The position numbers were made by a program, and so were the translations under genes. A DNA stretch of 20,370 bases from an uncultured Flavobacterium sp. (GTDB lineage: Bacteria > Bacteroidota > Bacteroidia > Flavobacteriales > Flavobacteriaceae): the NCBI GenBank assembly GCA_945957245.1, contig CAMFLD010000006.1:1-20370 (forward strand). Reading direction: 5' to 3'. Positions 1 through 8,979 of this stretch are shown one piece after another. The first letter of the stretch is position 1. Each line of letters begins with the position of its first letter. The notes under the pieces are model-generated. The model worked only from the letters and a program-made list of their open reading frames with translations. It was not told the DNA's origin and did not search any database.

Positions 1-1845
1 ACCTTCCTTTCCTTTAAACTTATCCATAAGTCGGTCCGGGTTGATAATTCGTGTGGTGAATCCAAGCACTTTCCCTAAAATAGTCCCTTCAAAAATGGAT
101 TTACCCAAACCAACCAATACCAAATCGTATTTCCCCTGATAGGCAATATCAGTAATATCGGTCTCCATATCATTGGTAGCCTTGAAGATAGTAGTAATTT
201 TTTGGTCCAATTTTTTAGATTCCTTTACTATCGGTTCGAAAGTGAGGGTTTCATATTCCTGAAGGTTGTAAGCATGCATTTCATCACTGACTGTAAGGTG
301 CATCGCTGTAATATTGGATGAGTCATTCTGCCTTTTAACCAAACTATTTGCCAATCGTAATAGTGATTTTCCTTTTTCATTATTCCCAAATGAAATCAGG
401 ATGTTGAAATCGGAACTTTTCTTAACTTCTGAAGGAATGATAACATCTTTGGTTTTGAATATGAAATTGATGATATCCAAAGCCGGCCCTGTCATGAATG
501 TAGTAACCAATGCCATGATAACCATCATTGTAAATACTTTTGGTGAAAGTACGCCCAATTCATAACCAATATTCAATACAACCAATTCCATCAAACCTCT
601 GGTATTCATCAATGCACCGATGGTTAAACTGTCACGCCAGTTTTGTCCAACAAATTTTGCTGCGAGTGCACTTCCGAAGAATTTCCCAACTACCGCCACA
701 AGGATTATAAACCCTGTTACTTTCCACAAATAAGGCTCATTCAGCAATCCGATTTCGGTACGCAATCCCGTAAAAACAAAGAACAAAGGAAGGAATAGAA
801 TTACCGAAATATCCTCTACTTTTTCGATAAAGATATTCCTGAATTTAGCAATATCAGGCATAATGGCTCCTACCATAAAAGCCCCAAACAGGGCATGAAT
901 ACCAATGACCTCGGTTAGGTAAGACGATACGATAAGTGTCAGGAAAAATATGGCTACAACTGATTTTTTAAGGTTGGCTTTTTTAGCATAAAGATCACCG
1001 ATACGCTTTAAAAACGGTTTCACTACAAAAAGCATCAAAAGCACATAACAGATTGCTAATCCGATTACATAAAGAGAACTGACAAAACTACCTGCTTTTA
1101 CAATGGCTATTACAGCCGCAAGAATACACCAGGCAGTGATATCATCGGCTGCCGCACAAGTAATCACAATGGTTCCAAGCCTTGTTTTATGGATTCCTCT
1201 TTCCTGCACAATCCGAGCCAAAACCGGAAAAGCCGTAATACTCATGGCAATCCCCATGAAGAGACTAAACGAAAGGAATTCTACTCCGGCCGGAGCAAAC
1301 TGATGATAGATGAAATAAGACAATCCGATACCTAATGCAAATGGGATCACAATACTGGCATGACTGATTACGACCGCTTCATTGGCTTTATTTTTTAAGA
1401 CTTTCAAATCCAGTTCCATTCCAATAACAAACATGAAAAGTATCAGTCCAATCTGGCTCAAAAGTTGAAGATTTCCAAGAGAATCAACCGGAAAAAGTGA
1501 TTCTTTCATGTCATGGAAATACAACCCAAATAGTGATGGCCCAAGTACGATTCCTGCTATAATTTCGCCTATAACCGAAGGTTGTCCAATTTTTCTGAAA
1601 ACCCATCCAAAAATACGGGCTACCATTACAATCGTAATGATTTGAAACAACAACAACGCCAGAGGATGCTGTAAATTATGGAATAAAGACGAGAGGAACT
1701 GAACCCATTGACTGTCGGTTGAAGATGGAGACACGATTTTACGCCCTACCTCCAAAAGCCTTCCTTGTTCCAAGGTCCAATACATTAGGGTTGTGAATCC
1801 CCCAATGATAAAAAAATAGAATAAAGTGTTTTTTAAATTCCTCAT
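1..1845 (-). CDS. Kef/CPA2-type cation:proton antiporter with C-terminal universal-stress-like domain (partial)
   Basis: Reading the minus strand from the ATG at 1845 gives 615 uninterrupted codons to the window edge, so the C-terminus is missing. Residues about 50-440 form many hydrophobic segments of the sodium/proton exchanger fold. An early segment reads GQPSVIGEIIAGIVLGPSLF, as in KefB/KefC/NhaS-type proteins, and an adjacent Asp-Asp pair lies at residues 234-235 (CAAADDITAW), the expected ion-binding position. A soluble tail from about residue 460 (ILISFGNNEKGKSLLRLANS) resembles a universal stress protein domain. The protein should exchange Na+ or K+ for protons across the inner membrane; the ion cannot be decided from sequence. 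It is divergent from the RND exporter gene, with 184 bases between the starts. Its own promoter is not clear. The plus-strand open frames inside this interval are shadows. Confidence 0.9.
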   Translation of the reverse strand, partial: MRNLKNTLFYFFIIGGFTTLMYWTLEQGRLLEVGRKIVSPSSTDSQWVQFLSSLFHNLQHPLALLLFQIITIVMVARIFGWVFRKIGQPSVIGEIIAGIVLGPSLFGLYFHDMKESLFPVDSLGNLQLLSQIGLILFMFVIGMELDLKVLKNKANEAVVISHASIVIPFALGIGLSYFIYHQFAPAGVEFLSFSLFMGIAMSITAFPVLARIVQERGIHKTRLGTIVITCAAADDITAWCILAAVIAIVKAGSFVSSLYVIGLAICYVLLMLFVVKPFLKRIGDLYAKKANLKKSVVAIFFLTLIVSSYLTEVIGIHALFGAFMVGAIMPDIAKFRNIFIEKVEDISVILFLPLFFVFTGLRTEIGLLNEPYLWKVTGFIILVAVVGKFFGSALAAKFVGQNWRDSLTIGALMNTRGLMELVVLNIGYELGVLSPKVFTMMVIMALVTTFMTGPALDIINFIFKTKDVIIPSEVKKSSDFNILISFGNNEKGKSLLRLANSLVKRQNDSSNITAMHLTVSDEMHAYNLQEYETLTFEPIVKESKKLDQKITTIFKATNDMETDITDIAYQGKYDLVLVGLGKSIFEGTILGKVLGFTTRIINPDRLMDKFKGKEG

Positions 1846-2002
1846 CGAAGTGCGGTATAGTTGTGCTTACAAATATGGCAAAAACAAGCTAATTTTTTTA
1901 ATTTTTTTTAACCTATTAACAATTATTTAAAAACGAGGTTTTGTAACGGTAAAAAATACGTAAATCTTTTGCAAAACACTTCCCTGTTTTGCTTGTTTTA
2001 TT

Positions 2003-2010
2003 TACCTTTG
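2003..2010 (+). promoter_or_regulatory. Candidate Bacteroidota -7 element for the RND exporter gene
   Basis: TACCTTTG matches the Bacteroidota -7 consensus TANNTTTG exactly and ends 19 bases before the exporter ATG at 2030, implying a very short leader. The upstream partner is poor: the nearest TTG (1989-1991) is only 11 bases away, shorter than the usual 17-23. The rest of the 184-base divergent gap (1846-2029) is AT-rich with T and A runs and shows nothing else I can name. Confidence 0.45.
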
Positions 2011-2029
2011 CAACCGTTTTTACATTAAA

Positions 2030-4468
2030 ATGAAGAAGAAAATAACAGCCGGTTTTTGGGAATTCCTCGCAGGAATAATGCTGAGAAACAGAATAGCGAT
2101 TAGCGTTGGAATTGTCCTGTTGACCATTTTTTTGGCTATGCAGTGGAAAAATGTAGGCATGACTTACAATGAAGCCAATCTTTTACCCAAAAATCATCAG
2201 GCTAACAAAGACTACACCCAGTTCCTCAATGTTTTCGGAGAAGAAGGAAACCTTGTAGTAATCGGGTTCAAGGACAATACTTTTTTTACTCCAAAAGCTT
2301 ATAAAGCATGGAATGAAATGATGACCAACCTGAAATCCCACAAGGAAGTGGAGTTGGTTGTTTCACTAAACGATTTAAAGAAACTACAGAAAAACGATAC
2401 GCTTGAAAAGTTTGAGTTGGTTCCACTTGTCAATCAGGCAAAAACAACTGATCCGGCTTATCTGAAGGAAGTCCAAAGGCAGCTTTTTAATGATTTGCCT
2501 TTTTACGAAGGCTTGCTGTTCAATAAAAAATCAGGAAGTATCCGGGCGGCGATTTATATCAATAAAAAAGTGGTAAACTCGCCACTTCGTAAAGACTTTA
2601 TATTAAAAGTATTGGTTCCCGAAGTTGAGAAATTTAAGGCGGCAACCAAAATCAACCTTAAGGTTTCCGGAATGCCTTACATCAGGACAATCAATACTGA
2701 GAACATGAAAGGTGAAATCGGGCTGTTTATTGGCGCTGCATTATTCATCACTTCACTGATTTTCTTCTTGTTTTTCCGTTCGCACAGAGCAACCTTTATT
2801 TCCATCTGTATTTTGATTGTTGGAGTGATGTGGTCGTTTGGTACTCTGGGCTTATTTCATTACAAAATCACAATCCTTACGGCTATCATTCCGCCATTAA
2901 TTATTGTAATTGGGATTACCAACTGCATTTTTCTAATCAACAAATACCAACAGGAAATCCGAATTCACCGCAATCAGGCCAAGGCATTACAAAGAGTGAT
3001 TTCAAAAATTGGAGTTTCCACGCTGATGACCAATCTAACCACTGCCATTGGATTTGCTACGTTTATGATTACGGGGAATGATTTGCTTTATGAATTTGGG
3101 CTTGTAACTTCTATCAATGTTATTACTGTTTACCTGCTTACACTTATGGTGGTGCCGATTGTATACAGTTTTATGCCATTACCAAAGGAAAAACACTTAA
3201 ACCATTTAAGCAAAAACTACCTTTCTTCTATCCTGAATTGGGTTGAAAGACATGTTAAATACAAGCGAAACCTTATTTACAGCATCTATGGATTACTGCT
3301 GATTTTCAGTGTTATTGGTGTTTCGCAGATGAAAGTATCGGGAAGTTTGATTGGCGAAATGCCCAAAAGCGCTTCATTTTACAAAGATATTCTGTTCTTT
3401 GAAAAAGAATTCAACGGTGTAATGCCATTGGAAATCATGATTGACACCAAACGCAAAAAAGGGGTAATGAAGTCGTCAACCCTGCGTAAAATGGATGAAC
3501 TTCAAAAAACAATTGACAGTATCCCTGAATTGTCGAAACCGGTCTCTATAGTAAATTTGGTTAAATATTCAAAACAGGCTTTCTATAACGGGAATCCTGA
3601 GTACTATGACCTGCCGTCATCACAAGAACAGGCCTTTATCCTTTCTTATGCTAAAAATGCAACTAAAGGCGCCAAAGACAACATCATGAAAAGCTATGTG
3701 GACAAAACGGGACAATATGCCCGCATTACCACTTTCATGAAAGACATTGGAACCGAGGAAATGGCTAAAATCGAGCAAAGGCTGCATAAAAGAATCAATA
3801 CCATTTTCCCAAGCGATCGTTATCAGGTTACCCTTACCGGAAAAGCATTGGTATTCCAAAAAGGAACTACTTATCTTGTGGGCAATCTGGTTGAATCGTT
3901 AATATTTGCGATATTATTGATTGCTTTGCTGATGGCATACATGTTCCGTTCCTGGAAAATGATTTTTGCTTCGGTAACAACCAATATTCTGCCGCTTTGC
4001 ATCACATCAGGACTGATGGGCTATTTTGGCATTCCGTTAAAACCATCAACAATTTTGGTATTCAGCATCGCCTTTGGAATATCGGTTGATAATGCCATAC
4101 AGTTTATGGCCAAATACCGTCACGACTTAATCCAAAATGGCGGCAAAATACAGAAAGCCGTTATCAGTGCGCTACATGAAACGGGCGTAAGCACATTTTA
4201 TACTTCTGTGGTATTGATTTTCGGATTTGCTATTTTTACACTGTCAAGTTTTGGCGGCACAATTGCCCTAGGTGGATTAATCTCGGTTACACTGACATTT
4301 GCCATGTTTGCTAATCTGGTAGTACTTCCTGCCCTGGTATTAACTACAGAAGGCTGGAGCGGTAAAAAGAAGCTTACTAAAAAGGAACTGACAGAAGAAG
4401 AATCGGGAATCAATATTTACAGGGATAATAACGAGAAAATCGAAGAAGATTCAGAAGAACAGAAATAA
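2030..4468 (+). CDS. RND superfamily exporter, MMPL/HAE3-like (two-halved, about 12 membrane segments)
   Basis: This 812-residue inner membrane protein has the duplicated RND layout. Each half has one N-terminal membrane segment (about residues 17-37 and 415-435), a large periplasmic loop and a block of five hydrophobic segments (about 230-385 and 620-780). The second half carries the motif FGISVDNAIQFMAKYRHD, the charged residues found in the proton-relay segment of MMPL/HAE3/patched-like exporters. The C-terminal 35 residues are charged and cytoplasmic. At about 810 residues it is shorter than AcrB-type pumps (over 1000), which fits the HAE3/MMPL group that exports lipids or other hydrophobic compounds; the substrate cannot be predicted. 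There is no adaptor or outer membrane factor next to it. The gene lies 63 bases upstream of asnS. Confidence 0.88.
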   Translation: MKKKITAGFWEFLAGIMLRNRIAISVGIVLLTIFLAMQWKNVGMTYNEANLLPKNHQANKDYTQFLNVFGEEGNLVVIGFKDNTFFTPKAYKAWNEMMTNLKSHKEVELVVSLNDLKKLQKNDTLEKFELVPLVNQAKTTDPAYLKEVQRQLFNDLPFYEGLLFNKKSGSIRAAIYINKKVVNSPLRKDFILKVLVPEVEKFKAATKINLKVSGMPYIRTINTENMKGEIGLFIGAALFITSLIFFLFFRSHRATFISICILIVGVMWSFGTLGLFHYKITILTAIIPPLIIVIGITNCIFLINKYQQEIRIHRNQAKALQRVISKIGVSTLMTNLTTAIGFATFMITGNDLLYEFGLVTSINVITVYLLTLMVVPIVYSFMPLPKEKHLNHLSKNYLSSILNWVERHVKYKRNLIYSIYGLLLIFSVIGVSQMKVSGSLIGEMPKSASFYKDILFFEKEFNGVMPLEIMIDTKRKKGVMKSSTLRKMDELQKTIDSIPELSKPVSIVNLVKYSKQAFYNGNPEYYDLPSSQEQAFILSYAKNATKGAKDNIMKSYVDKTGQYARITTFMKDIGTEEMAKIEQRLHKRINTIFPSDRYQVTLTGKALVFQKGTTYLVGNLVESLIFAILLIALLMAYMFRSWKMIFASVTTNILPLCITSGLMGYFGIPLKPSTILVFSIAFGISVDNAIQFMAKYRHDLIQNGGKIQKAVISALHETGVSTFYTSVVLIFGFAIFTLSSFGGTIALGGLISVTLTFAMFANLVVLPALVLTTEGWSGKKKLTKKELTEEESGINIYRDNNEKIEEDSEEQK

Positions 4469-4470
4469 TA

Positions 4471-4509
4471 TATATTTGCAATCAAAATAAGGCATTTACA
4501 TTGATGCCT
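4471..4509 (+). promoter_or_regulatory. Candidate asnS promoter element and leader hairpin
   Basis: TATATTTG at 4471-4478 fits the Bacteroidota -7 consensus TANNTTTG and starts right after the exporter stop codon; no convincing -33 TTG is visible upstream. About 12 bases further on, AGGCAT (4490-4495) and ATGCCT (4504-4509) form a 6-bp stem with an 8-base loop, 22 bases before the asnS ATG. The hairpin has no T-run, so it is not a convincing terminator. It could be a minor leader structure or chance. Confidence 0.35.
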
Positions 4510-4531
4510 GAAGTTTAAAATCTGATATTAA

Positions 4532-5965
4532 ATGAAACATACAAAGGTTAAAGACTTACTGAACAGTGAAGTAACAATTCCGGAGGTAAATGCAAAAGGC
4601 TGGGTAAGAACTTTTAGAAACAATCAATTCATTGCGTTGAACGATGGTTCGACTATCAATAATATTCAGTGTGTAGTAGATTTTGAAAACACACCTGAGG
4701 AAACATTAAAAAGAATTACAACCGGAGCAGCTATTTCGGTTACAGGTTCGTTAGTTGAAAGCCAGGGTGCCGGTCAGAAATATGAAATTCAGGTTTCAAA
4801 ACTTGAAATTCTTGGTGATTCTGATGCGGAAAAATTCCCAATGCAACCTAAAAAACACTCATTGGAATTCCTACGTGAGAATGCCCATTTAAGAGTTCGT
4901 ACCAATGCATTTGGAGCTATTATGAGAGTACGCTCGGTTTTGGCGCATGCAGTACACACTTATTTTCAGGAGAAAGGTTTTGTTTATGTAAATACGCCTG
5001 TAATTACAGGAGCTGACGCTGAAGGAGCCGGAGAAATGTTTCAGGTAACTTCATTACCATTGGATAATCTGCCAAGAACAGAAGAAGGAAATATCGATTA
5101 CAAAAAAGATTTCTTCGGAAAGCATACCAATCTAACCGTTTCAGGACAGTTAGAAGGAGAAACTTTTGCTATGGCGCTTGGTCAGATTTACACATTTGGA
5201 CCAACCTTCCGTGCGGAAAATTCAAATACTTCCCGTCACCTTGCCGAATTCTGGATGATTGAACCGGAAGTAGCTTTCAATGATTTGGATGACAATATGG
5301 ATTTGGCTGAAGATTTCATCCGCTTTGTAATTAAATATACTATGGACAAATGTCCGGAAGACCTAAAGTTCCTTGAAAGCCGTCTTTTAGATGAAGAAAA
5401 ATCAAAACCACAGGCTGAAAGAAGCGAAATGTCGTTACTGGAAAAACTGAACTTCGTTCTGGAAAACAATTTCAAACGTGTTTCCTATACTGAAGCTATT
5501 GATATCCTGAGAGATTCCACACCAAACAAAAAGAAAAAATTCCAATACATCATCAACGAATGGGGCGCTGACTTACAGTCGGAACACGAGAGATATTTAG
5601 TAGAAAAACATTTTAAATGCCCTGTAATCTTGTTTGATTATCCAGCCAATATCAAAGCATTCTACATGCGTCTGAATGAAGACGGAAAAACGGTACGTGC
5701 GATGGATATTCTATTCCCTGGAATTGGAGAAATAGTGGGAGGTTCACAAAGAGAAGAGCGCTATGATGTACTGGTTGAAAAAATGAAAGCGCTTGGTATT
5801 GATGAAGAAGAACTTTGGTGGTACCTTGATACCCGTAGATTTGGTTCAGCAGTACACTCGGGCTTCGGATTAGGTTTTGAAAGATTGGTATTGTTCGTAA
5901 CCGGAATGAGTAACATCCGTGATGTGATTCCGTTCCCAAGAACGCCACAAAACGCTGAATTTTAA
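4532..5965 (+). CDS. asnS: Asparaginyl-tRNA synthetase
   Basis: AsnS ligates asparagine to tRNA-Asn using ATP in the cytoplasm (EC 6.1.1.22). The 477-residue product has an N-terminal OB-fold anticodon-binding domain (about residues 10-110, including GWVRTFRNNQFIALNDGS) and a class II catalytic core. Class II motif 2 is visible as FRAENSNTSRHLAEF starting at residue 226, with the ATP-contacting arginine. Motif 3 is GFGLGFERLV starting at residue 444, with its invariant Arg at 451. The asparagine-specific end IRDVIPFPRTPQNAEF is complete. Length agrees with the family (E. coli about 466). The neighbour rpoN follows after 137 bases containing inverted repeats. Confidence 0.97.
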   Translation: MKHTKVKDLLNSEVTIPEVNAKGWVRTFRNNQFIALNDGSTINNIQCVVDFENTPEETLKRITTGAAISVTGSLVESQGAGQKYEIQVSKLEILGDSDAEKFPMQPKKHSLEFLRENAHLRVRTNAFGAIMRVRSVLAHAVHTYFQEKGFVYVNTPVITGADAEGAGEMFQVTSLPLDNLPRTEEGNIDYKKDFFGKHTNLTVSGQLEGETFAMALGQIYTFGPTFRAENSNTSRHLAEFWMIEPEVAFNDLDDNMDLAEDFIRFVIKYTMDKCPEDLKFLESRLLDEEKSKPQAERSEMSLLEKLNFVLENNFKRVSYTEAIDILRDSTPNKKKKFQYIINEWGADLQSEHERYLVEKHFKCPVILFDYPANIKAFYMRLNEDGKTVRAMDILFPGIGEIVGGSQREERYDVLVEKMKALGIDEEELWWYLDTRRFGSAVHSGFGLGFERLVLFVTGMSNIRDVIPFPRTPQNAEF

Positions 5966-5969
5966 TTTT

Positions 5970-6091
5970 GAGTTGCAAAGTTACAAAGTAGCAGAGTTGC
6001 AAAGTTTGTAACTTTATAATTCAAATATTTGAATAATTTTAATCCATAAAATAAGAGTAAAAGCATAGTCATTTGTGGCTTTGCAACTCTG
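5970..6091. repeat. Nested direct and inverted repeats between asnS and rpoN
   Basis: GAGTTGCAAAG occurs twice in direct orientation (5970-5980 and 5994-6004). AAAGTTACAAA (5977-5987) and TTTGTAACTTT (6005-6015) are perfect 11-bp inverted repeats around a 17-base loop, only 11 bases after the asnS stop. Within that loop CAGAGTTGCAAAG (5992-6004) is perfectly complementary to CTTTGCAACTCTG (6079-6091), which ends 11 bases before the rpoN ATG. Between them lies a 16-bp perfect palindrome, ATTCAAATATTTGAAT (6019-6034). There is no T-run after the 11-bp hairpin, so it is not a standard intrinsic terminator. The 100-bp segment 5992-6091 bounded by 13-bp inverted ends has the shape of a short non-coding mobile repeat, or of an RNA structure with alternative pairings. 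Confidence 0.7.
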
Positions 6092-6102
6092 AAACTCAAA
6101 AA

Positions 6103-7566
6103 ATGTTAAAGCAATTTTTAAATCTAAAATTATCGCAAAAGCTATCGCCTCAGCAGATACAACTGATGAAGCTGATACAACTGCCTACTCAGGCTTTTGA
6201 GCAGAGACTCAAAGAAGAGTTGGTAGAAAATCCTGCACTGGAAAGCGGTAAGGAAGAAGAGGAGCTTTACGAAAAGGACGAGTTTGACAATAATGATGAT
6301 TACGATGATTATGACGGAGGCGAAAGCATTGATGCGGATGAAATCAATATTGATGAATACCTGAGCAACGATGAAACCCCCGATTATAAACTGCAGGCTA
6401 ACAACTATAGTGATGAAGAAGAGCGTGAAACGCCTTTTGCAGCAGCTGTAAGCTTCCATCAGGATTTAATTAACCAGCTCAACACCTTCCTGCTTACCGA
6501 ACAGGAACGCGAAATTGCCGAGTTCCTCATCGGAAGTATTGATGACGATGGTTATTTAAGACGTGATGTACAGGATATTGTAGATGACATGGCATTTACC
6601 CAAGCCATTTACACGGATGAAAAAACGGTGGAGCGCATGCTTCATATCATTCATGATTTGGAGCCTGCTGGCGTTGGAGCCAGAAACCTGCACGAATGCC
6701 TTCTTTTGCAATTGCGTCATAAGACTCCAACCGAATCGGTAGAATTAGCTATCAACATTATCGAAAATGAATTTGATGCTTTTACTAAGAAGCATTACGA
6801 AAAGTTGATGACTGCTTTTGAAGTTTCAAAAGAACAGCTTAAAAAAGCTATTGAGGAAATAGAGAAATTGAACCCAAAGCCGGGCGGTGCCTTTGACAGT
6901 AGCACTCGGGTGGTAGAACAGATTGTCCCTGATTTCGCAATCAGAATTGTAGATGGTGAACTGGAGCTTTCGCTTAACGGAAGAAATGCACCTACCCTGC
7001 ATGTTTCGAAAGATTATCAAGAAATGCTGCAAACCTACAAAGAGTCAAAAGATAAATCGAATGCACAAAAAGACGCCGTTCAGTTTATCAAACAAAAACT
7101 GGATTCGGCCAAATGGTTTATAGACGCCATAAGACAGCGGCAGGAAACATTATACGTTACCATGAATGCCATTATGCATTTCCAGCGTGAATATTTCCTT
7201 GATGGTGATGAGACCAAACTCAAACCGATGATTCTGAAAGATGTTGCCGATATGGTTGGTCTGGATATTTCAACGGTGTCCCGTGTAGCCAACAGCAAGT
7301 ATGTTGAAACACCTTATGGTACAAAATTAATCAAAGAGTTTTTCTCTGAAGCAATGAAAAATGATCAGGGAGAAGATGTTTCAACACTTGAAATCAAGAA
7401 AATACTCAAAACCATTATTGAGGAAGAGGACAAAAGCAAACCGTTACCAGACGATCAGCTTGCCGATATCCTTAAGGAAAAAGGCTATCCAATTGCCCGC
7501 AGGACTATCGCTAAATACCGTGATCTGCTTGACATTCCTGTGGCCAGAATGAGGAAGAAGATTTAA
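6103..7566 (+). CDS. rpoN: RNA polymerase sigma-54 factor RpoN
   Basis: Sigma-54 directs RNA polymerase to -24/-12 promoters and needs an AAA+ activator. The 487-residue product has the Leu/Gln-rich region I (LKLSQKLSPQQIQLMKLIQL), a long Asp/Glu-rich region II (about residues 48-110), a core-binding region III, a helix-turn-helix at about 378-401 (LKDVADMVGLDISTVSRVAN) and the RpoN box ARRTIAKYRD at 465-474. I chose the ATG at 6103. An in-frame ATG at 6073 would add ten residues read through the inverted repeat, and family members begin with the sequence around M-L-K-Q. The next gene follows after 12 bases. One target is probably the Kdp operon in this same window, which has a sigma-54 activator in front of it. 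Confidence 0.96.
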   Translation: MLKQFLNLKLSQKLSPQQIQLMKLIQLPTQAFEQRLKEELVENPALESGKEEEELYEKDEFDNNDDYDDYDGGESIDADEINIDEYLSNDETPDYKLQANNYSDEEERETPFAAAVSFHQDLINQLNTFLLTEQEREIAEFLIGSIDDDGYLRRDVQDIVDDMAFTQAIYTDEKTVERMLHIIHDLEPAGVGARNLHECLLLQLRHKTPTESVELAINIIENEFDAFTKKHYEKLMTAFEVSKEQLKKAIEEIEKLNPKPGGAFDSSTRVVEQIVPDFAIRIVDGELELSLNGRNAPTLHVSKDYQEMLQTYKESKDKSNAQKDAVQFIKQKLDSAKWFIDAIRQRQETLYVTMNAIMHFQREYFLDGDETKLKPMILKDVADMVGLDISTVSRVANSKYVETPYGTKLIKEFFSEAMKNDQGEDVSTLEIKKILKTIIEEEDKSKPLPDDQLADILKEKGYPIARRTIAKYRDLLDIPVARMRKKI

Positions 7567-7578
7567 AAAGCGACTGTT

Positions 7579-8184
7579 TTGAAAAAAATACTTCCTTTTT
7601 TTTCGTATTTATTCCATCCTATTTTCATTCCGCTTTTAGGAACCTTTTTTTATGTTTTGCTGGATAACCATTACTTCAGTTTGATACAATGCGTTATTCT
7701 TTTTTTGCAGATTATTATCATTACCATCTTCCTGCCCATTACCTTTTTCTACCTGCTACGAACCTTTGGGAAAGTTGATACCGTAATGCTTTCTGATATT
7801 TCGCAACGAAAGATTCCTTTGTTGCTGCAAATCATGTTATTTTCAGTTTTGATATATAAAAACATTACTGCCGAATTATTCCACGGACTTTATTTCTTTT
7901 TCCTAGGAGGTATTTTTAGCACTGCTATTGCTTTTTTACTGCTGTATGCAAAGGCTAAGGCAAGTATCCATATGATTGGAATGAGTTCACTTACAGTATT
8001 CCTAATAGGATTAAGTATTCATAATCAAATAAATACAATTCACACGGTTGCTTTTCTCATTATCATGAATGGTGTAGTAGCTTCATCCCGATTGGTCATG
8101 AAAGCCCATACAAACAAAGAACTACTATTGGGTTTTCTATGTGGTACTATTCCACAGGGAATTCTGCTTTATTTTTGGCTATAA
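7579..8184 (+). CDS. Membrane protein with degenerate PAP2-phosphatase motifs
   Basis: This 201-residue protein starts with TTG at 7579, 12 bases after rpoN, and is probably co-transcribed. Hydrophobic segments are seen near residues 4-25, 36-60, 82-95, 103-123, 135-148, 153-170 and 184-200. Two features recall PAP2-type lipid phosphatases: ASIH at 128-131 (family motif PSGH) and SR-x5-H-x3-E at 170-181 (family SR-x5-H-x3-D, here Glu for Asp). The first motif (K-x6-RP) is not intact; only RKIP at 77-80 stands near its expected place. It may be a divergent or inactive PAP2 relative. It overlaps the convergent gene by 6 bases. Function is not established. Confidence 0.8.
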   Translation: MKKILPFFSYLFHPIFIPLLGTFFYVLLDNHYFSLIQCVILFLQIIIITIFLPITFFYLLRTFGKVDTVMLSDISQRKIPLLLQIMLFSVLIYKNITAELFHGLYFFFLGGIFSTAIAFLLLYAKAKASIHMIGMSSLTVFLIGLSIHNQINTIHTVAFLIIMNGVVASSRLVMKAHTNKELLLGFLCGTIPQGILLYFWL

Positions 8185-8898
8185 AATGTAAAACATCAGG
8201 CCAAAATTTGTGGTATTCATATCGATGGACTGATTATCAATTTTTGCCGAAGATTTCAAAAGTGGATTGAGTCCGTAATAGGCATAAAAATTCCAGGTAT
8301 TCCAACCGGCCGCTACATAAACTCCATAATGGAATTGATTAAAATCCTTGTTATTGGACATCTTGAAGCTGTCCACTGAAGTTTGCGATTTATATTGATT
8401 GTAAAAGAGGTAACTCAATTTGATTCCTGTATAAATCCTCCAGAAAATATGGCTGTCCGGCTTTGAATCACGCCAGCGGAATTCGATAGGTAAATCAACG
8501 TAATGAAGGGAAAGCCTATTCTTGGACACGGAAACATCAGCATCAAAAATCTTATATTCGTTAACTCCACCCAGATCTCTAATAGATAAATTCTGATTAT
8601 AAATCCCCAACGAATAGCCTAATCCTGCAGCAATAGATACGGTTCTCTTTTTATTTACAGGCATATCCCTTAAAAATCCAAAGCCCAAACCTGGCGACAG
8701 TTTATTTTGGGTTATACCGTCAGGACGTCTTTGAAGCGCATTATAGGTAATATTAAAATAAAACTGATCTTCACGGTAAAGTGAATCTATAGCATCAAAC
8801 TGAATTTCATCCTTAACGACTTCTTTTTTAACTTCAGTTTCCTGTGCATAACTGTTCAGCATTGCAAATAATGTCAGGATGAAAAGATAGATTCGCAT
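8179..8898 (-). CDS. PorT-like outer membrane beta-barrel protein
   Basis: The 239-residue product begins with a signal peptide (MRIYLFILTLFAMLNSYAQ, probable cleavage before the Gln). The rest alternates aromatic and polar residues in short strands (YFNITYNALQ, IYTGIKLSYLFYNQY, NFYAYYGLNPLL) and ends in an aromatic/hydrophobic residue (MFYIL), as expected for a small outer membrane barrel. Size and pattern fit the PorT/OMP_b-brl_2 families of Bacteroidota; PorT/SprT is part of type IX secretion. The match is by overall character, without a diagnostic motif, so I do not assign a gene symbol. It is convergent with, and overlaps by 6 bases, the preceding membrane protein gene. Confidence 0.75.
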   Translation of the reverse strand: MRIYLFILTLFAMLNSYAQETEVKKEVVKDEIQFDAIDSLYREDQFYFNITYNALQRRPDGITQNKLSPGLGFGFLRDMPVNKKRTVSIAAGLGYSLGIYNQNLSIRDLGGVNEYKIFDADVSVSKNRLSLHYVDLPIEFRWRDSKPDSHIFWRIYTGIKLSYLFYNQYKSQTSVDSFKMSNNKDFNQFHYGVYVAAGWNTWNFYAYYGLNPLLKSSAKIDNQSIDMNTTNFGLMFYIL

Positions 8899-8922
8899 AA
8901 AAATGATTTAAAATCCTTAGAG

Positions 8923-8954
8923 CGAAAGTACATCTTTTCGGTTGAATAAACAAA
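8923..8954 (-). promoter_or_regulatory. Candidate promoter of the PorT-like gene
   Basis: On the minus strand TTTG (8954-8951) is followed after 20 bases by TACTTTCG (8930-8923). This is close to the Bacteroidota arrangement TTTG-N17-23-TANNTTTG with one mismatch in the -7 element. It ends 24 bases before the start codon at 8898. Confidence 0.5.
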
Positions 8955-8979
8955 ATGGGGAGTGGTTTGGGAATCGCCT

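Noticed and set aside
314..1303. Plus-strand open frames of 83 and 66 codons inside the antiporter gene
   Set aside because: They lie entirely opposite a long, motif-bearing minus-strand frame and show no domain or start context of their own.
6073..6102. Upstream in-frame ATG that would lengthen RpoN by ten residues
   Set aside because: The added codons run through the inverted repeat arm, and the sequence starting at 6103 (MLKQFLNLKLSQKLSP) is the normal N-terminus of this family.
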